Assembly (NCBI RefSeq): GCF_030144325.1
Contig: NZ_CP126307.1
Location: 3,269,001-3,333,000, forward strand
Direction of reading: 5' to 3'
Origin: Bosea vestrisii
GTDB taxonomy: Bacteria > Pseudomonadota > Alphaproteobacteria > Rhizobiales > Beijerinckiaceae
DNA length: 64,000 nucleotides
Shown: positions 54,627 through 63,254 of the stretch, piece after piece
How positions within the stretch are numbered: position 1 is the stretch's first letter
Layout of the letters: each line of letters starts with the position of its first letter
Notes under the pieces: generated by a model
The model's database searches: none
Told to the model about the DNA's origin: nothing
Seen by the model: the letters and a program-made list of their open reading frames with translations, nothing else
Program-made: the position numbers and the translations under genes

Positions 54627-55279
54627 GGCGGTTGCTGCGCGCTGCCGCGATCCTGGTGGGAGTGTTGCTGATGGCGGGGACAAGCGAGGCACAGACCGGG
54701 CTGCTCGGAGCGGCGGGTCGCGGTGATCTTGTGGCCGTGAACCGCCTGATCACCGCCGGCGCCGATCTTGAACAGCGCGACGGCCAGAGGCAGACGCCGC
54801 TCCTGCTCGCCGTCGCCGGCAATCATGTCGCCATCGCCAAGGCACTACTCGCCGCCGGTGCCAGCCCGAACGCTCAGGCCGCGAACCAGGACACACCCTG
54901 GCTGCTCGCCGGCGCAAGTGGCCGCACCGAGATCATCGCGGCCATGCTGCCGCTTAAGCCCGATCTCTCGCTCCGCAACCGCTATGGCGGCAATGCGCTG
55001 ATCCCGGCCTGCGAGCGCGCCCATGTCGAGACGGCGAAGCTGCTGCTGACGTCAGGCATCGACGTGAACCACGTCAACAATCTCGGCTGGACCTGCCTTC
55101 TGGAGATCGTGATTCTTGGCGATGGCGGCCCGCGCCATCAGCAGGTGGCAAGACTCGTGCTTGATGCCGGCGCCGATCCCAACCTCGCAGACAAGGATGG
55201 CGTCAGCCCGCTCCAGCATGCCCGCAAGCGCGGCCAGAGCGAGGTCGCTAGGCTGATCGCGGCCGCCGGCGGGCGCTGA
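54623..55279 (+). CDS. Exported ankyrin-repeat protein
   Basis: 218 residues with an N-terminal signal peptide (MRRLLRAAAILVGVLLMAG then TSEAQ). About five ankyrin repeats follow, for example GRGDLVAVNRLITAGADLEQ, GQRQTPLLLAVAGNHVAIAK and HVETAKLLLTSGIDVNHVNN. Ankyrin repeats bind proteins, here presumably in the periplasm. The start overlaps the hrcA stop by four bases, so it is co-translated with hrcA. Its partner is unknown. Confidence 0.85.
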   Translation: MRRLLRAAAILVGVLLMAGTSEAQTGLLGAAGRGDLVAVNRLITAGADLEQRDGQRQTPLLLAVAGNHVAIAKALLAAGASPNAQAANQDTPWLLAGASGRTEIIAAMLPLKPDLSLRNRYGGNALIPACERAHVETAKLLLTSGIDVNHVNNLGWTCLLEIVILGDGGPRHQQVARLVLDAGADPNLADKDGVSPLQHARKRGQSEVARLIAAAGGR

Positions 55280-55286
55280 GGGAAGT

Positions 55287-55640
55287 CTACTCCAGCCAGT
55301 CGGTGGCGAAGCGCTCGCTGGCGTGGATGTCGATCGATTCCAGCGTCTCCGGCCCGAGACTGCGGAATTTGTGCGGTACGCCGGCCGGCACGACCAGGAT
55401 TTCTCCCGGCCCCGCCTCGATCTCCCGGTCGCCGATCGTGTAGAGCGCCCGGCCGGCGCGCACGATGAAGGTCTCGGGGTAGGGGTGGCTGTGCAGCCTT
55501 GGCCCCTTGCCCGGTTCTGCCCGAACGAAGATCAGCGAGACCTCGCCGCCGAAGCCCTGGACCTCGCCATGCCATTCGCCGGGGGTCTCGGACCAGTCCT
55601 CGCGGCGAATGGCGCGTGGTTTTGCCGCGATGCCTTCCAT
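55287..55640 (-). CDS. Cupin domain protein
   Basis: 117 residues starting at ATG 55640, two bases past the stop of the upstream LysE gene. The two cupin metal motifs appear as GPRLHSHPYPETFIVRAGRALY (His, His, Glu) and GEILVVPAGVPHKFRSLG (His), in a single double-stranded beta-helix. Small cupins of this kind are often isomerases, dioxygenases or sensors. No substrate can be assigned. Confidence 0.82.
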   Translation of the reverse strand: MEGIAAKPRAIRREDWSETPGEWHGEVQGFGGEVSLIFVRAEPGKGPRLHSHPYPETFIVRAGRALYTIGDREIEAGPGEILVVPAGVPHKFRSLGPETLESIDIHASERFATDWLE

Positions 55641-55641
55641 C

Positions 55642-56256
55642 TCAGCCGCGCGCCGCGATCGCTGCCGCAGCACCGGCCATCACGCCGCCGGTGACGCGGT
55701 TGATCCGGCGCATGGTCTTGGGGCTCGCCACCAGCCGCCGCGCCCGGTCGGCGGCGAAGGCATAGCCGAGCAGGGTCGTGTTGATGATCAGCATCGTCAG
55801 CACGGCGACCTCGACGAAGGCGAGCGGCGTGATCGCCTGCAGGTCGACGATCAGCGGCAGGATCGAGACGAAGAACACCATCACCTTGGGATTGCCGAGC
55901 GTCAGCGCGACGCCGCCGAGGAAGAGGCGGACGCCCTCGCCGCGCATCGCCGGCTGGTTTTCCAAGCTCTTCACCGGCGCGGTCCAGAGCTTCCAGGCGA
56001 GATAGATCAGATAGGCGCAGCCGGCGTACTTGATCACCAGGAACAGGCCGTGGAAGCTCTGCATCAGCACGGACAGGCCGAGCGCCGAGAAGGCCAGCCA
56101 GACCAGATCGCCGGCCGCGATGCCGAGCACGAAAGGCACGGCCCGCGGGAAGCCGGTTGAGAGCGAGCGCGCCACGATCGCGGCGATGCCTGGGCCGGGC
56201 GAGGCGACGGCGAGAAAATAGACACCGGCGAAAACCAGCAATCCGGCGAGATCCAT
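55642..56256 (-). CDS. LysE/RhtB family amino-acid exporter
   Basis: 204 residues with about six membrane segments, starting at ATG 56256 with a GGGAGC site upstream. The N-terminal FAGVYFLAVASPGPGIAAIVARSLSTG (conserved SPGP) and LYLAWKLW-like LIYLAWKLWTAP are LysE/RhtB signatures, as is FLGGVALTLGNPKVMVFF. It exports amino acids such as homoserine or threonine. The cupin gene that follows is in the same unit. Confidence 0.88.
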   Translation of the reverse strand: MDLAGLLVFAGVYFLAVASPGPGIAAIVARSLSTGFPRAVPFVLGIAAGDLVWLAFSALGLSVLMQSFHGLFLVIKYAGCAYLIYLAWKLWTAPVKSLENQPAMRGEGVRLFLGGVALTLGNPKVMVFFVSILPLIVDLQAITPLAFVEVAVLTMLIINTTLLGYAFAADRARRLVASPKTMRRINRVTGGVMAGAAAAIAARG

Positions 56257-56343
56257 CGGGCGTTGCTCCCTCATGTCGGGTTGTTGCGCTCAGACTAGCA
56301 GCCTGCGGCGGACGTGTCCCATCGTCATGCGTGATGGGAGGGA

Positions 56344-57663
56344 TCAGCCGGTTTGGCGGATCCGACCGCGCCGTCTCTCGGCGCGGGCCTTGGCAACGGA
56401 GCCGAGGAAGTCACCGATCGACTGTTCCAGCGCCTGCGATTGCGATGAGGTCGCCCGGACCCGGTCGTCGACCTGCTGGGCGAGGGCAGCAGCTTCGCTG
56501 GCAAGTCCCTCGACGAGTGCGGCATGGCGCGCGATGGCGTCGACGCCCGAAGACGAGCTTTCCGCCCGCTCAGCGATCGAGCGGATATGGCTGGCCTGCC
56601 CCGCAACGGACTCGGCAACGACGCCGGCGCTGTCCTGCAGCGTCTGCATGGTCTGGCCGAGCCCCCGCACCGCTTCTCCGATGGCGCGCCCGGCATTGGC
56701 AACCTCGCTGACGCCCTGGCGGATGGTCTCGGTCGCATTGTTGGTTGCGGTGGCGAGCGACTTGACCTCGGCTGCGACGACGGCGAAGCCCTTGCCCGCC
56801 TCGCCGGCGCGAGCAGCCTCGATGGTCGCGTTGAGCGCCAGCAAATTGGTCTGCGCTGCCAGGCTACGGATCAGCTCGACCAGGCTGCCGATGCGGTCGC
56901 TGGCCTGCTGCAGCAGGGCGACGCTGTCGCTGATCGCGTGGCATTCGGCGTTCGCTGCTTGGGTGGCGCGGCTCGAGCCGGCCGTTTCCTGCGATATGCG
57001 CGCGCTGGCGAGCTCGAATTGCCGCGTCGCGGCAACGATTTCGGCGACGGAGGCGGCGACCTGCTCCGGCCGCTCCTGGGTGACGGCGAGTGCCGACAGC
57101 GTCGCACCGGCCTTGGTCGAGAGCTGGCCAGAGAACCCGGCGACATCTCCCATGCTGGCCTCGATCGTCGAGATGCGTTCGGCGATTCCGTCGCGAAAGC
57201 CGTTCTCCAGCGCGCCGAGGCGGTCGTTGACGTCGCTTTCGAGCGCTTCGTCAAAACAGGCGAGCGAATAGGAGATGTCGGTCAGCATGATCTTGGTGAA
57301 CACATGCAGCGCCACGTCGACCGGCCCCCAGCGCCGCTTCCAGCGCGCGACCAAGACGGCGAGGAAATTCGAGAAGTCCTCGATGAAGAACTGCGGGTAG
57401 TCGGCGAGCAGGATGTCGCGATCATTCGCGCGGGCGACGATGCGCAGCTTCGCCAGCCGGTAGCGCTCATCGAATTCGAGCTTGAACAGCTTGCGGTATT
57501 TTAGCTGCTCGTCGGCGAAGATGTCGAGCTGGTCGAGATCGCGGCCAAACGTCTTCACATAGAGCTTGCGCACCGAGGCGTCGAAATGCGGCTCCAGGAT
57601 CGTCAGCAGGCGGCTGGCGATCGCAGCTTCAGCCTGCGTGAAGGACGGTTGCGAGGGATGCAT
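56344..57663 (-). CDS. Soluble methyl-accepting chemotaxis protein
   Basis: 439 residues with no membrane segment. The C-terminal two-thirds is a receptor signalling domain with the hairpin tip LIRSLAAQTNLLALNATIEAARAGEAGKGFAVVAAEVKSLA. The N-terminal 160 residues (HFDASVRKLYVKTFG, FDERYRLAKLRIVARANDRD, DYPQFFIEDFSNFLAVLVARW) are helical and placed like the globin domain of HemAT-type sensors. I cannot find the proximal histidine, so haem binding is doubtful. It is probably a cytoplasmic sensor. A CtrA half-site lies just upstream (57684-57691). Confidence 0.86.
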   Translation of the reverse strand: MHPSQPSFTQAEAAIASRLLTILEPHFDASVRKLYVKTFGRDLDQLDIFADEQLKYRKLFKLEFDERYRLAKLRIVARANDRDILLADYPQFFIEDFSNFLAVLVARWKRRWGPVDVALHVFTKIMLTDISYSLACFDEALESDVNDRLGALENGFRDGIAERISTIEASMGDVAGFSGQLSTKAGATLSALAVTQERPEQVAASVAEIVAATRQFELASARISQETAGSSRATQAANAECHAISDSVALLQQASDRIGSLVELIRSLAAQTNLLALNATIEAARAGEAGKGFAVVAAEVKSLATATNNATETIRQGVSEVANAGRAIGEAVRGLGQTMQTLQDSAGVVAESVAGQASHIRSIAERAESSSSGVDAIARHAALVEGLASEAAALAQQVDDRVRATSSQSQALEQSIGDFLGSVAKARAERRRGRIRQTG

Positions 57664-57683
57664 CGCTGGGAGCGTCGCTCAAA

Positions 57684-57691
57684 ATGGTTAA
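57684..57691 (-). promoter_or_regulatory. CtrA-like half-site upstream of the chemoreceptor gene
   Basis: ATGGTTAA on the plus strand is TTAACCAT on the minus strand, the CtrA half-site described in Caulobacter-type genomes. It lies 21-28 bases before the chemoreceptor start codon. CtrA commonly controls motility and chemotaxis genes in alphaproteobacteria. An eight-base match can occur by chance. Confidence 0.35.
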
Positions 57692-57730
57692 CCACCCTTA
57701 GCGTCACCTGCTGCGCTGACGTCGTGCCGG

Positions 57731-58858
57731 CTAGGGCGTCGGCCGAACCTCGCCGGGGGTGACCAGGAAGCGCTGCGCTCCGGGCGGGAGATCGCCGAAA
57801 AGGGCCGGGTCGGCCCCTGTCATCCAGACCTGGCAGCCGAGCTCAGCAAGGGTTCCGTAGAGCGCCGCGCGCCGGCGCGGATCGAGATGCGCGGCGACTT
57901 CGTCGAGCAGGACGAGCGGCGGCAGGTCGCTCATCGTCGCGACGAGGCGCGCATGGGCGAGAACGAGGCCGATCAGCAGCGCCTTCTGCTCGCCGGTCGA
58001 ACCTTGTCCGGCCGGGATGTCCTTGGCCGCATGGCGTACGGCGAGGTCGGAAGCCTGCGGCCCGGTGAGCGTGCGCCCGGCAGCCTTGTCGCGCGGGCGC
58101 ATCTGAGCCAGCAATTCGCGATAGCGATCCTCGGCATCGAGCGCCGGCAGGCTCGCGACCATGGCGTCGATCTCCCCCTCCAGGGCAATCTCGGCTTGTG
58201 GGAAAGGCGAGGTGTCATCGTGGTTCTGGGCGATGATGGCGGAGAGCCGCGCCACCGTCTCGGCCCGGGCAGCGGCGACGGCGACGCCGAGTTCGGCGAT
58301 CTCGCGCTCGACCGCGTCGAGCCAGCGCTGCTGGTGCGGGTTCTCCTCGAGGATTCGATTGCGCGAGCGCAGCGCTTTTTCGAGCGCGTTCGAGCGTGTG
58401 CCATGGCCGGGATCGACCGCCAGCACCAGCCGGTCGAGGAAGCGGCGGCGCTCGCCGGCCGAGCCACGGAACAGTCCGTCTAGATCGGGCGTCAGCCAGA
58501 CCAGGCGCAGATAATCGCTGAAGGCGAGCGCCGAACCGGCCGAGACACCGTCGATACGGGCGATCCGCGCCCGGCGCCCCTCGGCATCGGGAGCCTCCAG
58601 CCCGATCCCGAGCCTTGCCCCGTCATCGGCGAGCGCGATCGAGACGGCAAAGCCACCATCGCCGGGTTGGCGCGCCATGTCGGCAAGATCGGAGCGTCTA
58701 AGGCCGCGGCCGGGGGCGAACAGCGAAAGCGCTTCGAGGAGATTGGTCTTGCCGGCGCCGTTCTCGCCGCACAGCGCAACGAGCCGGCCCTCGATCGCAA
58801 GATCGAGGGCCGGGTAGGAGCGGAAATTCTGCAGTGTGAGGCGGGCGACCGCGGTCAA
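57731..58858 (-). CDS. recF: DNA replication and repair protein RecF
   Basis: SMC-like ATPase of 375 residues that loads RecA at gaps. Walker A is CGENGAGKTNLLEALSLFAPG, the signature motif is GSTGEQKALLIGLVLAHARL, and Walker B is PLVLLDEVAAHLDPRRR. It is third in the conserved dnaA-dnaN-recF order, starting 15 bases after dnaN. Confidence 0.95.
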   Translation of the reverse strand: MTAVARLTLQNFRSYPALDLAIEGRLVALCGENGAGKTNLLEALSLFAPGRGLRRSDLADMARQPGDGGFAVSIALADDGARLGIGLEAPDAEGRRARIARIDGVSAGSALAFSDYLRLVWLTPDLDGLFRGSAGERRRFLDRLVLAVDPGHGTRSNALEKALRSRNRILEENPHQQRWLDAVEREIAELGVAVAAARAETVARLSAIIAQNHDDTSPFPQAEIALEGEIDAMVASLPALDAEDRYRELLAQMRPRDKAAGRTLTGPQASDLAVRHAAKDIPAGQGSTGEQKALLIGLVLAHARLVATMSDLPPLVLLDEVAAHLDPRRRAALYGTLAELGCQVWMTGADPALFGDLPPGAQRFLVTPGEVRPTP

Positions 58859-58873
58859 GACGCTCTCGCGGGA

Positions 58874-59992
58874 TCAGACCCGCATCGGCATCAGCACATA
58901 GAGCGCGGATGCACCTTCGCGGTCCTGGATCACCGTCGGCGAACCCGGATCGGCGAGCTTGAGCAGGGCGGTGTCGCCGTCGAGCTGGGCGGCGATGTCC
59001 ATCAGATAGCGCGCGTTGAAGCCGATATCGAGCGGGCCGGCATCGTAGTCGACCTCGATCTCCTCGGTCGCCGAGCCGGAATCCGGGTTGGTCACCGAGA
59101 GCGTCATGCGGCCATCGGCCATGGAGAGCTTCACGGCGCGGCCACGCTCGGACGAGATCGTCGAGACACGGTCGACGGAGGCCGCAAAATCGCCCCTGTC
59201 GACGGTGAGCAACTTGTCGTTTCCGGACGGAATGACGCGCTGATAGTCGGGGAAGGTGCCGTCGATCAGCTTCGAGGTCAGCACGACCTCGGCCGTGGCG
59301 ACCCGGATCTTTGTGGCGGAGAGCTCGATCTGCACCTCGCTCTCACCATCCTCGAGCAGCTTCTGGATCTCGGACACCGCCTTGCGCGGCACGATCACGC
59401 CCGGCATGCCGAGCGAACCTTGCGGAGCGGCGGTGTCGACGCGGGCGAGGCGATGGCCGTCGGTCGCGACCGCGCGCAGCACCGGCCGCCCGTCGACGTC
59501 AATGGCGTGCAGATAGATGCCGTTGAGATAGTAGCGCGTTTCCTCGGTCGAGATCGCGAACTGGGTCTTGTCGATCAAGCGCTTGAACTCGCCGGCCGGC
59601 AGCACGAAGCGATGCGCCATCTCGCCGGCGGTGATGTCCGGGAAATCGCTCTCCGGCAAGGTTTGCAGAGTGAAGCGTGAGCGGCCCGAGCGCAGCAGCA
59701 TCTGGCCGGTCTCGCCGGTGGTCTCCAGCGAGACCTGCGAGCCGTCAGGCAGCTTGCGCACGATGTCGTAGAGCGTGTGCGCAGGCACCGTGGTCGCGCC
59801 GGGCTCGATCACGTCTGCCGGCACGGTCTCGACGACCTCGATGTCGAGATCGGTCGCCTTCAGCTTCAGCCCGTCCTCGCTGCCGCGCAGCAAGAGGTTG
59901 GACAGGATCGGGATCGTGTTGCGCCGCTCGACCACACGATGGACATGTCCGAGCGACTTCAGGAGCGTGGAGCGTTCGACCGTAACCTTCAT
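58874..59992 (-). CDS. dnaN: DNA polymerase III beta sliding clamp
   Basis: 372 residues from ATG 59992 (MKVTVERSTLLKSLGHVHRVVERRNTIPILSNLL). Three DNA-clamp domains are traceable, with DLDIEVVETVPADV, FINGIYLH-like YYLNGIYLHAIDVDGR, ATDGHRLARVDT, and the C-terminal YVLMPMRV. The ring tethers DNA polymerase III. It lies 133 bases after dnaA. Confidence 0.97.
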   Translation of the reverse strand: MKVTVERSTLLKSLGHVHRVVERRNTIPILSNLLLRGSEDGLKLKATDLDIEVVETVPADVIEPGATTVPAHTLYDIVRKLPDGSQVSLETTGETGQMLLRSGRSRFTLQTLPESDFPDITAGEMAHRFVLPAGEFKRLIDKTQFAISTEETRYYLNGIYLHAIDVDGRPVLRAVATDGHRLARVDTAAPQGSLGMPGVIVPRKAVSEIQKLLEDGESEVQIELSATKIRVATAEVVLTSKLIDGTFPDYQRVIPSGNDKLLTVDRGDFAASVDRVSTISSERGRAVKLSMADGRMTLSVTNPDSGSATEEIEVDYDAGPLDIGFNARYLMDIAAQLDGDTALLKLADPGSPTVIQDREGASALYVLMPMRV

Positions 59993-60125
59993 GGGCGTCT
60001 TCTGGCGTGCTGGCGCCCGCGCGGCGAGGCGCGCGGGCGAGAGAATGGCCCGCGACATTGCCGGAGGGCCGGTTCCCGCGCAAGGGCAGGAATGCCCGCA
60101 ATCACAGCTAACACGAGAGGCGGGC

Positions 60126-61778
60126 TCACTCCTGCAGCATACGCTTCAGCAGGTCGACCTCGTCATGCAGCAGCCGGTCCTCGACGATCGCCTTCTCGAT
60201 CTTGCGCACGGCATGCAGCACGGTGGTGTGGTCGCGCCCGCCGAAGCGGCGGCCGATCTCCGGCAGGGAACGCGGCGTCAGTGCCTTGGCGAGATACATC
60301 GCGATCTGGCGCGGCTTGACCACCGCTGCGGTGCGTCGCTCCGACAGGATGTCGGCGCGGCTGACATTGTAGCGGGTCGCGACCAGCTTCTGGATGTCCT
60401 CGATCTTGACGCGGCGCGGCTCGCGCGTCCGCACCAGGTCGCGGATCGCCGCCTCGGCGGTCTCCATCGTCACCGTCGCGCCGGTGAGCGTCGCATGGGC
60501 CAGGATGCGGTTGGCGGCGCCGTCGAGGTCGCGGCCGTTGGTGGCGACCGCCCGGGCGACATAGGCGATCACATCCGGGTTGACGTGGAAGCTCGGATGG
60601 GCGGCCTTCAGCCCGTCGAGACGGATCGTCAGGATCTTGACCCGCAGCGCTTCGTCGAGCTCGCCGATCTCGACGACGAGTCCGCCGGCGAGCCGCGAGC
60701 GGATGCGCTCGTCGAGCGCCTCAAGATCGCTGGGCAGCCGGTCGGCGGCGACGACGATCTGCTTGCCGGCATCGATCAGCGCGTTGATCGTGTGGCCGAA
60801 TTCCTGCTGGATCGAGCGGCCCTGGATGAACTGGACATCATCGACGATCAGAAGGTCGATGCCGCGCAGCTTCTCCTTGAAGGCGAGCGCCGTCTGCGAC
60901 TTCAGCGCCGCGACGAAGCCGTACATGAAGCGGTCGGCGGTGAAATAGGCGACGCGCTTGCCGTGCTGGCGCGCATCCTGGGCGATCGCCTGGATCAGAT
61001 GCGTCTTGCCGAGGCCGACGCCGGCATGGAGATAGAGCGGGTTATAAGGCGTAGAGCCCGCGGGCGCCGCCGAGATCCGCTCGGCAGCGGCGAAGGCGAG
61101 CGCGTTCGATTTGCCGACGACGAAGCTTTGGAAGGTCATGCGCCGGTCGAGCAGCGTGCCATTGGCGTCCATGGCATCGCGCTCGCCGGACGGATGGGTC
61201 GCCGAGGCGGGAGCAATCTCTGCAACGGGAGCTGTGGTACGGGGCTGAGCCATGCGTGCCCGCTGTGCCGGGGTGTCCCGGCAGGGCTCGGAGCTATCCC
61301 GCGCCACCTGGCGCACCGCGAGGGCAATCCCATTGGGGGCGTCGAGCTCCGCCACGCAATGCGTCCGCAGGCGCTCGGCATAGTGGGCTTCGAGCCAGCT
61401 CTTCAGGAAGCGGGTCGGAACGGTGAGATGGGCGACGCCGTCGACGATCGCACCAATCTCGACGCGGGCGAACCAGCTGGAGAAGACATCCTCGCCGAGT
61501 TCAGCGCGCAGGCGCCGGCGGACCCGGTCCCAGCGCTCCTTGAACCCGGCGGTGCCCGCAGGCGCCGTCAGGACAAGCCCCGTCACCGCCGGGGTGGCCG
61601 CAGCCTCAGCCAGATTGCCAGTCACCATCCGCTCGAACATTCCGATTGCCCCGTTCAAAATTGCACGCACTTGTCCGTCCACTCGAAGGGCCGGCTGTGC
61701 GATGTCTGGTTCGTAGAAAAGCATGGCTCTGTTCACGGACGCGATGCCGCGAAACGAGGTCACTCCAACGCTTTTCAT
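60126..61778 (-). CDS. dnaA: Chromosomal replication initiator DnaA
   Basis: AAA+ initiator that binds DnaA boxes at oriC. Walker A is AGVGLGKTHLIQAIA, Walker B is IDLLIVDDVQFIQG, and the C-terminal DNA-binding helix-turn-helix has RFGGRDHTTVLHAVRKIE. Domain I (ERWDRVRRRLRAELGEDVFSSWFARV) is complete. The start is uncertain: ATG 61778 gives 550 residues, and further in-frame ATGs about 18 and 47 codons downstream (MLFYEPD, MFERMV) would make a size closer to the family. It is in the conserved unit rpsT-dnaA-dnaN-recF. Confidence 0.95.
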   Translation of the reverse strand: MKSVGVTSFRGIASVNRAMLFYEPDIAQPALRVDGQVRAILNGAIGMFERMVTGNLAEAAATPAVTGLVLTAPAGTAGFKERWDRVRRRLRAELGEDVFSSWFARVEIGAIVDGVAHLTVPTRFLKSWLEAHYAERLRTHCVAELDAPNGIALAVRQVARDSSEPCRDTPAQRARMAQPRTTAPVAEIAPASATHPSGERDAMDANGTLLDRRMTFQSFVVGKSNALAFAAAERISAAPAGSTPYNPLYLHAGVGLGKTHLIQAIAQDARQHGKRVAYFTADRFMYGFVAALKSQTALAFKEKLRGIDLLIVDDVQFIQGRSIQQEFGHTINALIDAGKQIVVAADRLPSDLEALDERIRSRLAGGLVVEIGELDEALRVKILTIRLDGLKAAHPSFHVNPDVIAYVARAVATNGRDLDGAANRILAHATLTGATVTMETAEAAIRDLVRTREPRRVKIEDIQKLVATRYNVSRADILSERRTAAVVKPRQIAMYLAKALTPRSLPEIGRRFGGRDHTTVLHAVRKIEKAIVEDRLLHDEVDLLKRMLQE

Positions 61779-62361
61779 GATAATGCCGCGTGACCTGAAA
61801 ATCCGGTCGCGGCCGCTCGCCGTTTTAACGCTTTTAAATCTTCAAGATGCGCAATCTCATTCTTCCAACCCCTTCCGGTTGTAAGTCAAAACCATCAACA
61901 ATTCTGTGGGGGGCCGGCCGGACATCTCTGTCCGCCCGGCGATGAAAAGACCTTACAGGGCGGCCTCGAACGGGGGCAATATCCCCGTCAGCCGGCTTCA
62001 CGGATTGGGGGCTAATGGACCCATGCCTGACCTACCGGTAAGTGCCTCGCAATCAGTTGGGGAAGTTAAGCTTTTCTTTACCGGGAGAGTCTCGTGCCGG
62101 CTCCGAATCTTTTTTTTTGAAGGGGGCAGCCTACCCCTTCGGGGGGAGGGCGATTCCTGAGGGCAAATTGCTTTGCCCACTAAGGTGATGAAAAATATGG
62201 AGGAATTCTGCGCGGTCCAAAGCCCTGGGTAGGGCCGTTTTCGACCTCGAAAACGGCCTCGAAGTCAAGCCGGTAAAGCAGTGGAAAGATTGCGGAATCC
62301 GCGTTGACAGCGGGTGTTGCGTCGCAGCATCGGAGCCGCTTCAGAGGGCGAGCCGACAAAC
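61779..62361. other. rpsT-dnaA intergenic region
   Basis: About 580 bases without a gene that carries the dnaA promoter (minus strand). Visible are a direct repeat TTTTAA-CGC-TTTTAA (61823-61837) close to the dnaA start, a run of nine T at 62110-62118, three GANTC methylation sites (62105, 62152, 62295), a CCCCTTCGGGG hairpin (62134-62144) and a large perfect palindrome at 62233-62258. I found no cluster of DnaA boxes (TTATCCACA-like), so it is not shown to be an origin. Open frames here look random. Confidence 0.5.
62233..62258. repeat. Perfect 26-base palindrome in the dnaA upstream region
   Basis: GGCCGTTTTCGA (62233-62244) and TCGAAAACGGCC (62247-62258) are exact inverted copies around CC. 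No T-run follows on either strand, so it is not a typical terminator. It could be a dimeric protein-binding site or a small extragenic palindrome. Confidence 0.65.
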
Positions 62362-62385
62362 AAAAACCCGGCCTCTCGGCCGGGT
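62362..62385 (-). terminator. Rho-independent terminator of rpsT
   Basis: On the minus strand the stem ACCCGGCC / GGCCGGGT (62366-62373 and 62378-62385, loop of four) is followed by TTTTTG. It lies about 37 bases after the rpsT stop. It should isolate rpsT from the dnaA transcript. Confidence 0.82.
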
Positions 62386-62421
62386 CATAAGCACCGTCAA
62401 ATCCGTTCTGCTGAACGGTGA

Positions 62422-62688
62422 TCAGGAGGCCAGCGCGCTCACACGGTGAGCCAGACGCGAAACCTTGCGCGAGGCGGTGTTCTTGTGAACCACGCCCTTC
62501 TGCGCGGCCCGCATCAACTCCGGCTGGGCGGCCTTCAGTGCCGCTGCTGCCGCGCTCTTGTCACCGGAGGCAATCGCCTCCTCGACTTTACGCAGATAGG
62601 TGCGCACGCGGCTGCGGCGCGCCTTGTTCACTTCGGTGCGCCGCACGATCTTGCGCGCGGCCTTCTTGGCCGAAGTCGTGTTGGCCAT
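62422..62688 (-). CDS. rpsT: 30S ribosomal protein S20
   Basis: 88-residue basic protein binding 16S rRNA: MANTTSAKKAARKIVRRTEVNKARRSRVRTYLRKVEEAI region, and the C-terminal HKNTASRKVSRLAHRVSAL. It is the first gene of the conserved rpsT-dnaA arrangement of Hyphomicrobiales and ends in a clear terminator. Confidence 0.97.
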   Translation of the reverse strand: MANTTSAKKAARKIVRRTEVNKARRSRVRTYLRKVEEAIASGDKSAAAAALKAAQPELMRAAQKGVVHKNTASRKVSRLAHRVSALAS

Positions 62689-62857
62689 GGTCTGTCCTCG
62701 TCCTCATCGTGGCGAGCGCCTGACTATCGCCGGCTGGCACGACCACGAACCTTCGGTTGAAAATGCGAGCGACGGTCCTGCCCGAGCAAGACCGCCGCGA
62801 GGCCCGACCCTATAGTTCTTGCCGCGCGCGGCGTCAACGGTGGAATCGCCGCCGCTT

Positions 62858-63254
62858 TCAACCCGCCTTGCGGCGGACCGCCACTGCCTCGATCTCGATG
62901 AGATAGCCATGGTGCAGTTCCGGCACCGGAACGACGGCACGCGCGGGCTTATGGAGCCCGAAGGCTTCGGCATAGATTGCATTGAACTCCGGCCAATGCG
63001 CCGCGCCGACCAGATAGGCGGTGACTTTCAGCACATCGGCTTGGCCGCAACCGGCGGCGTCGAGCACGGCAAGGAGATTGTCGAGCGCCTGGCGCGCCTG
63101 CACGGCGAAAGGTTCGCCGGCGGTATGGCTGCCGTCGGGGCGTGGCGCGAGCTGGCCCGAGACGAAGACCAGATCCTTGTAGGCGACCGCTTGCGAATAG
63201 TGCCCCCGCCGGCGCCGGCACGTCCGGCGTGAGGATCGTCTCGATTTTACTCAT
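62858..63254 (-). pseudogene. RidA family protein, frameshifted in a G-run
   Basis: Start ATG 63254 (MSKIETILTPDVPAPAG) overlaps the stop of the dehydratase gene as ATGA. After the run of five C at 63203-63207 (G on the coding strand) the frame is lost. One G fewer would read HYSQAVAYKDLVFVSGQLAP and continue into the intact C-terminal part (QARQALDNLLAVLDAAGCGQ, EFNAIYAEAFGLHKPARAVV, ELHHGYLIEIEAVAV). RidA removes reactive enamines made by PLP enzymes such as the dehydratase encoded just upstream. Confidence 0.8.

Noticed and set aside
61906..62160. An 84-codon open frame in the dnaA upstream region
   Set aside because: It includes the T-run and GC hairpins, has no ribosome-binding site and shows no protein-like pattern.
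61779..62421. Origin of replication between rpsT and dnaA
   Set aside because: No cluster of DnaA boxes or AT-rich unwinding element is visible. Alphaproteobacterial origins are usually elsewhere, near hemE or parAB.
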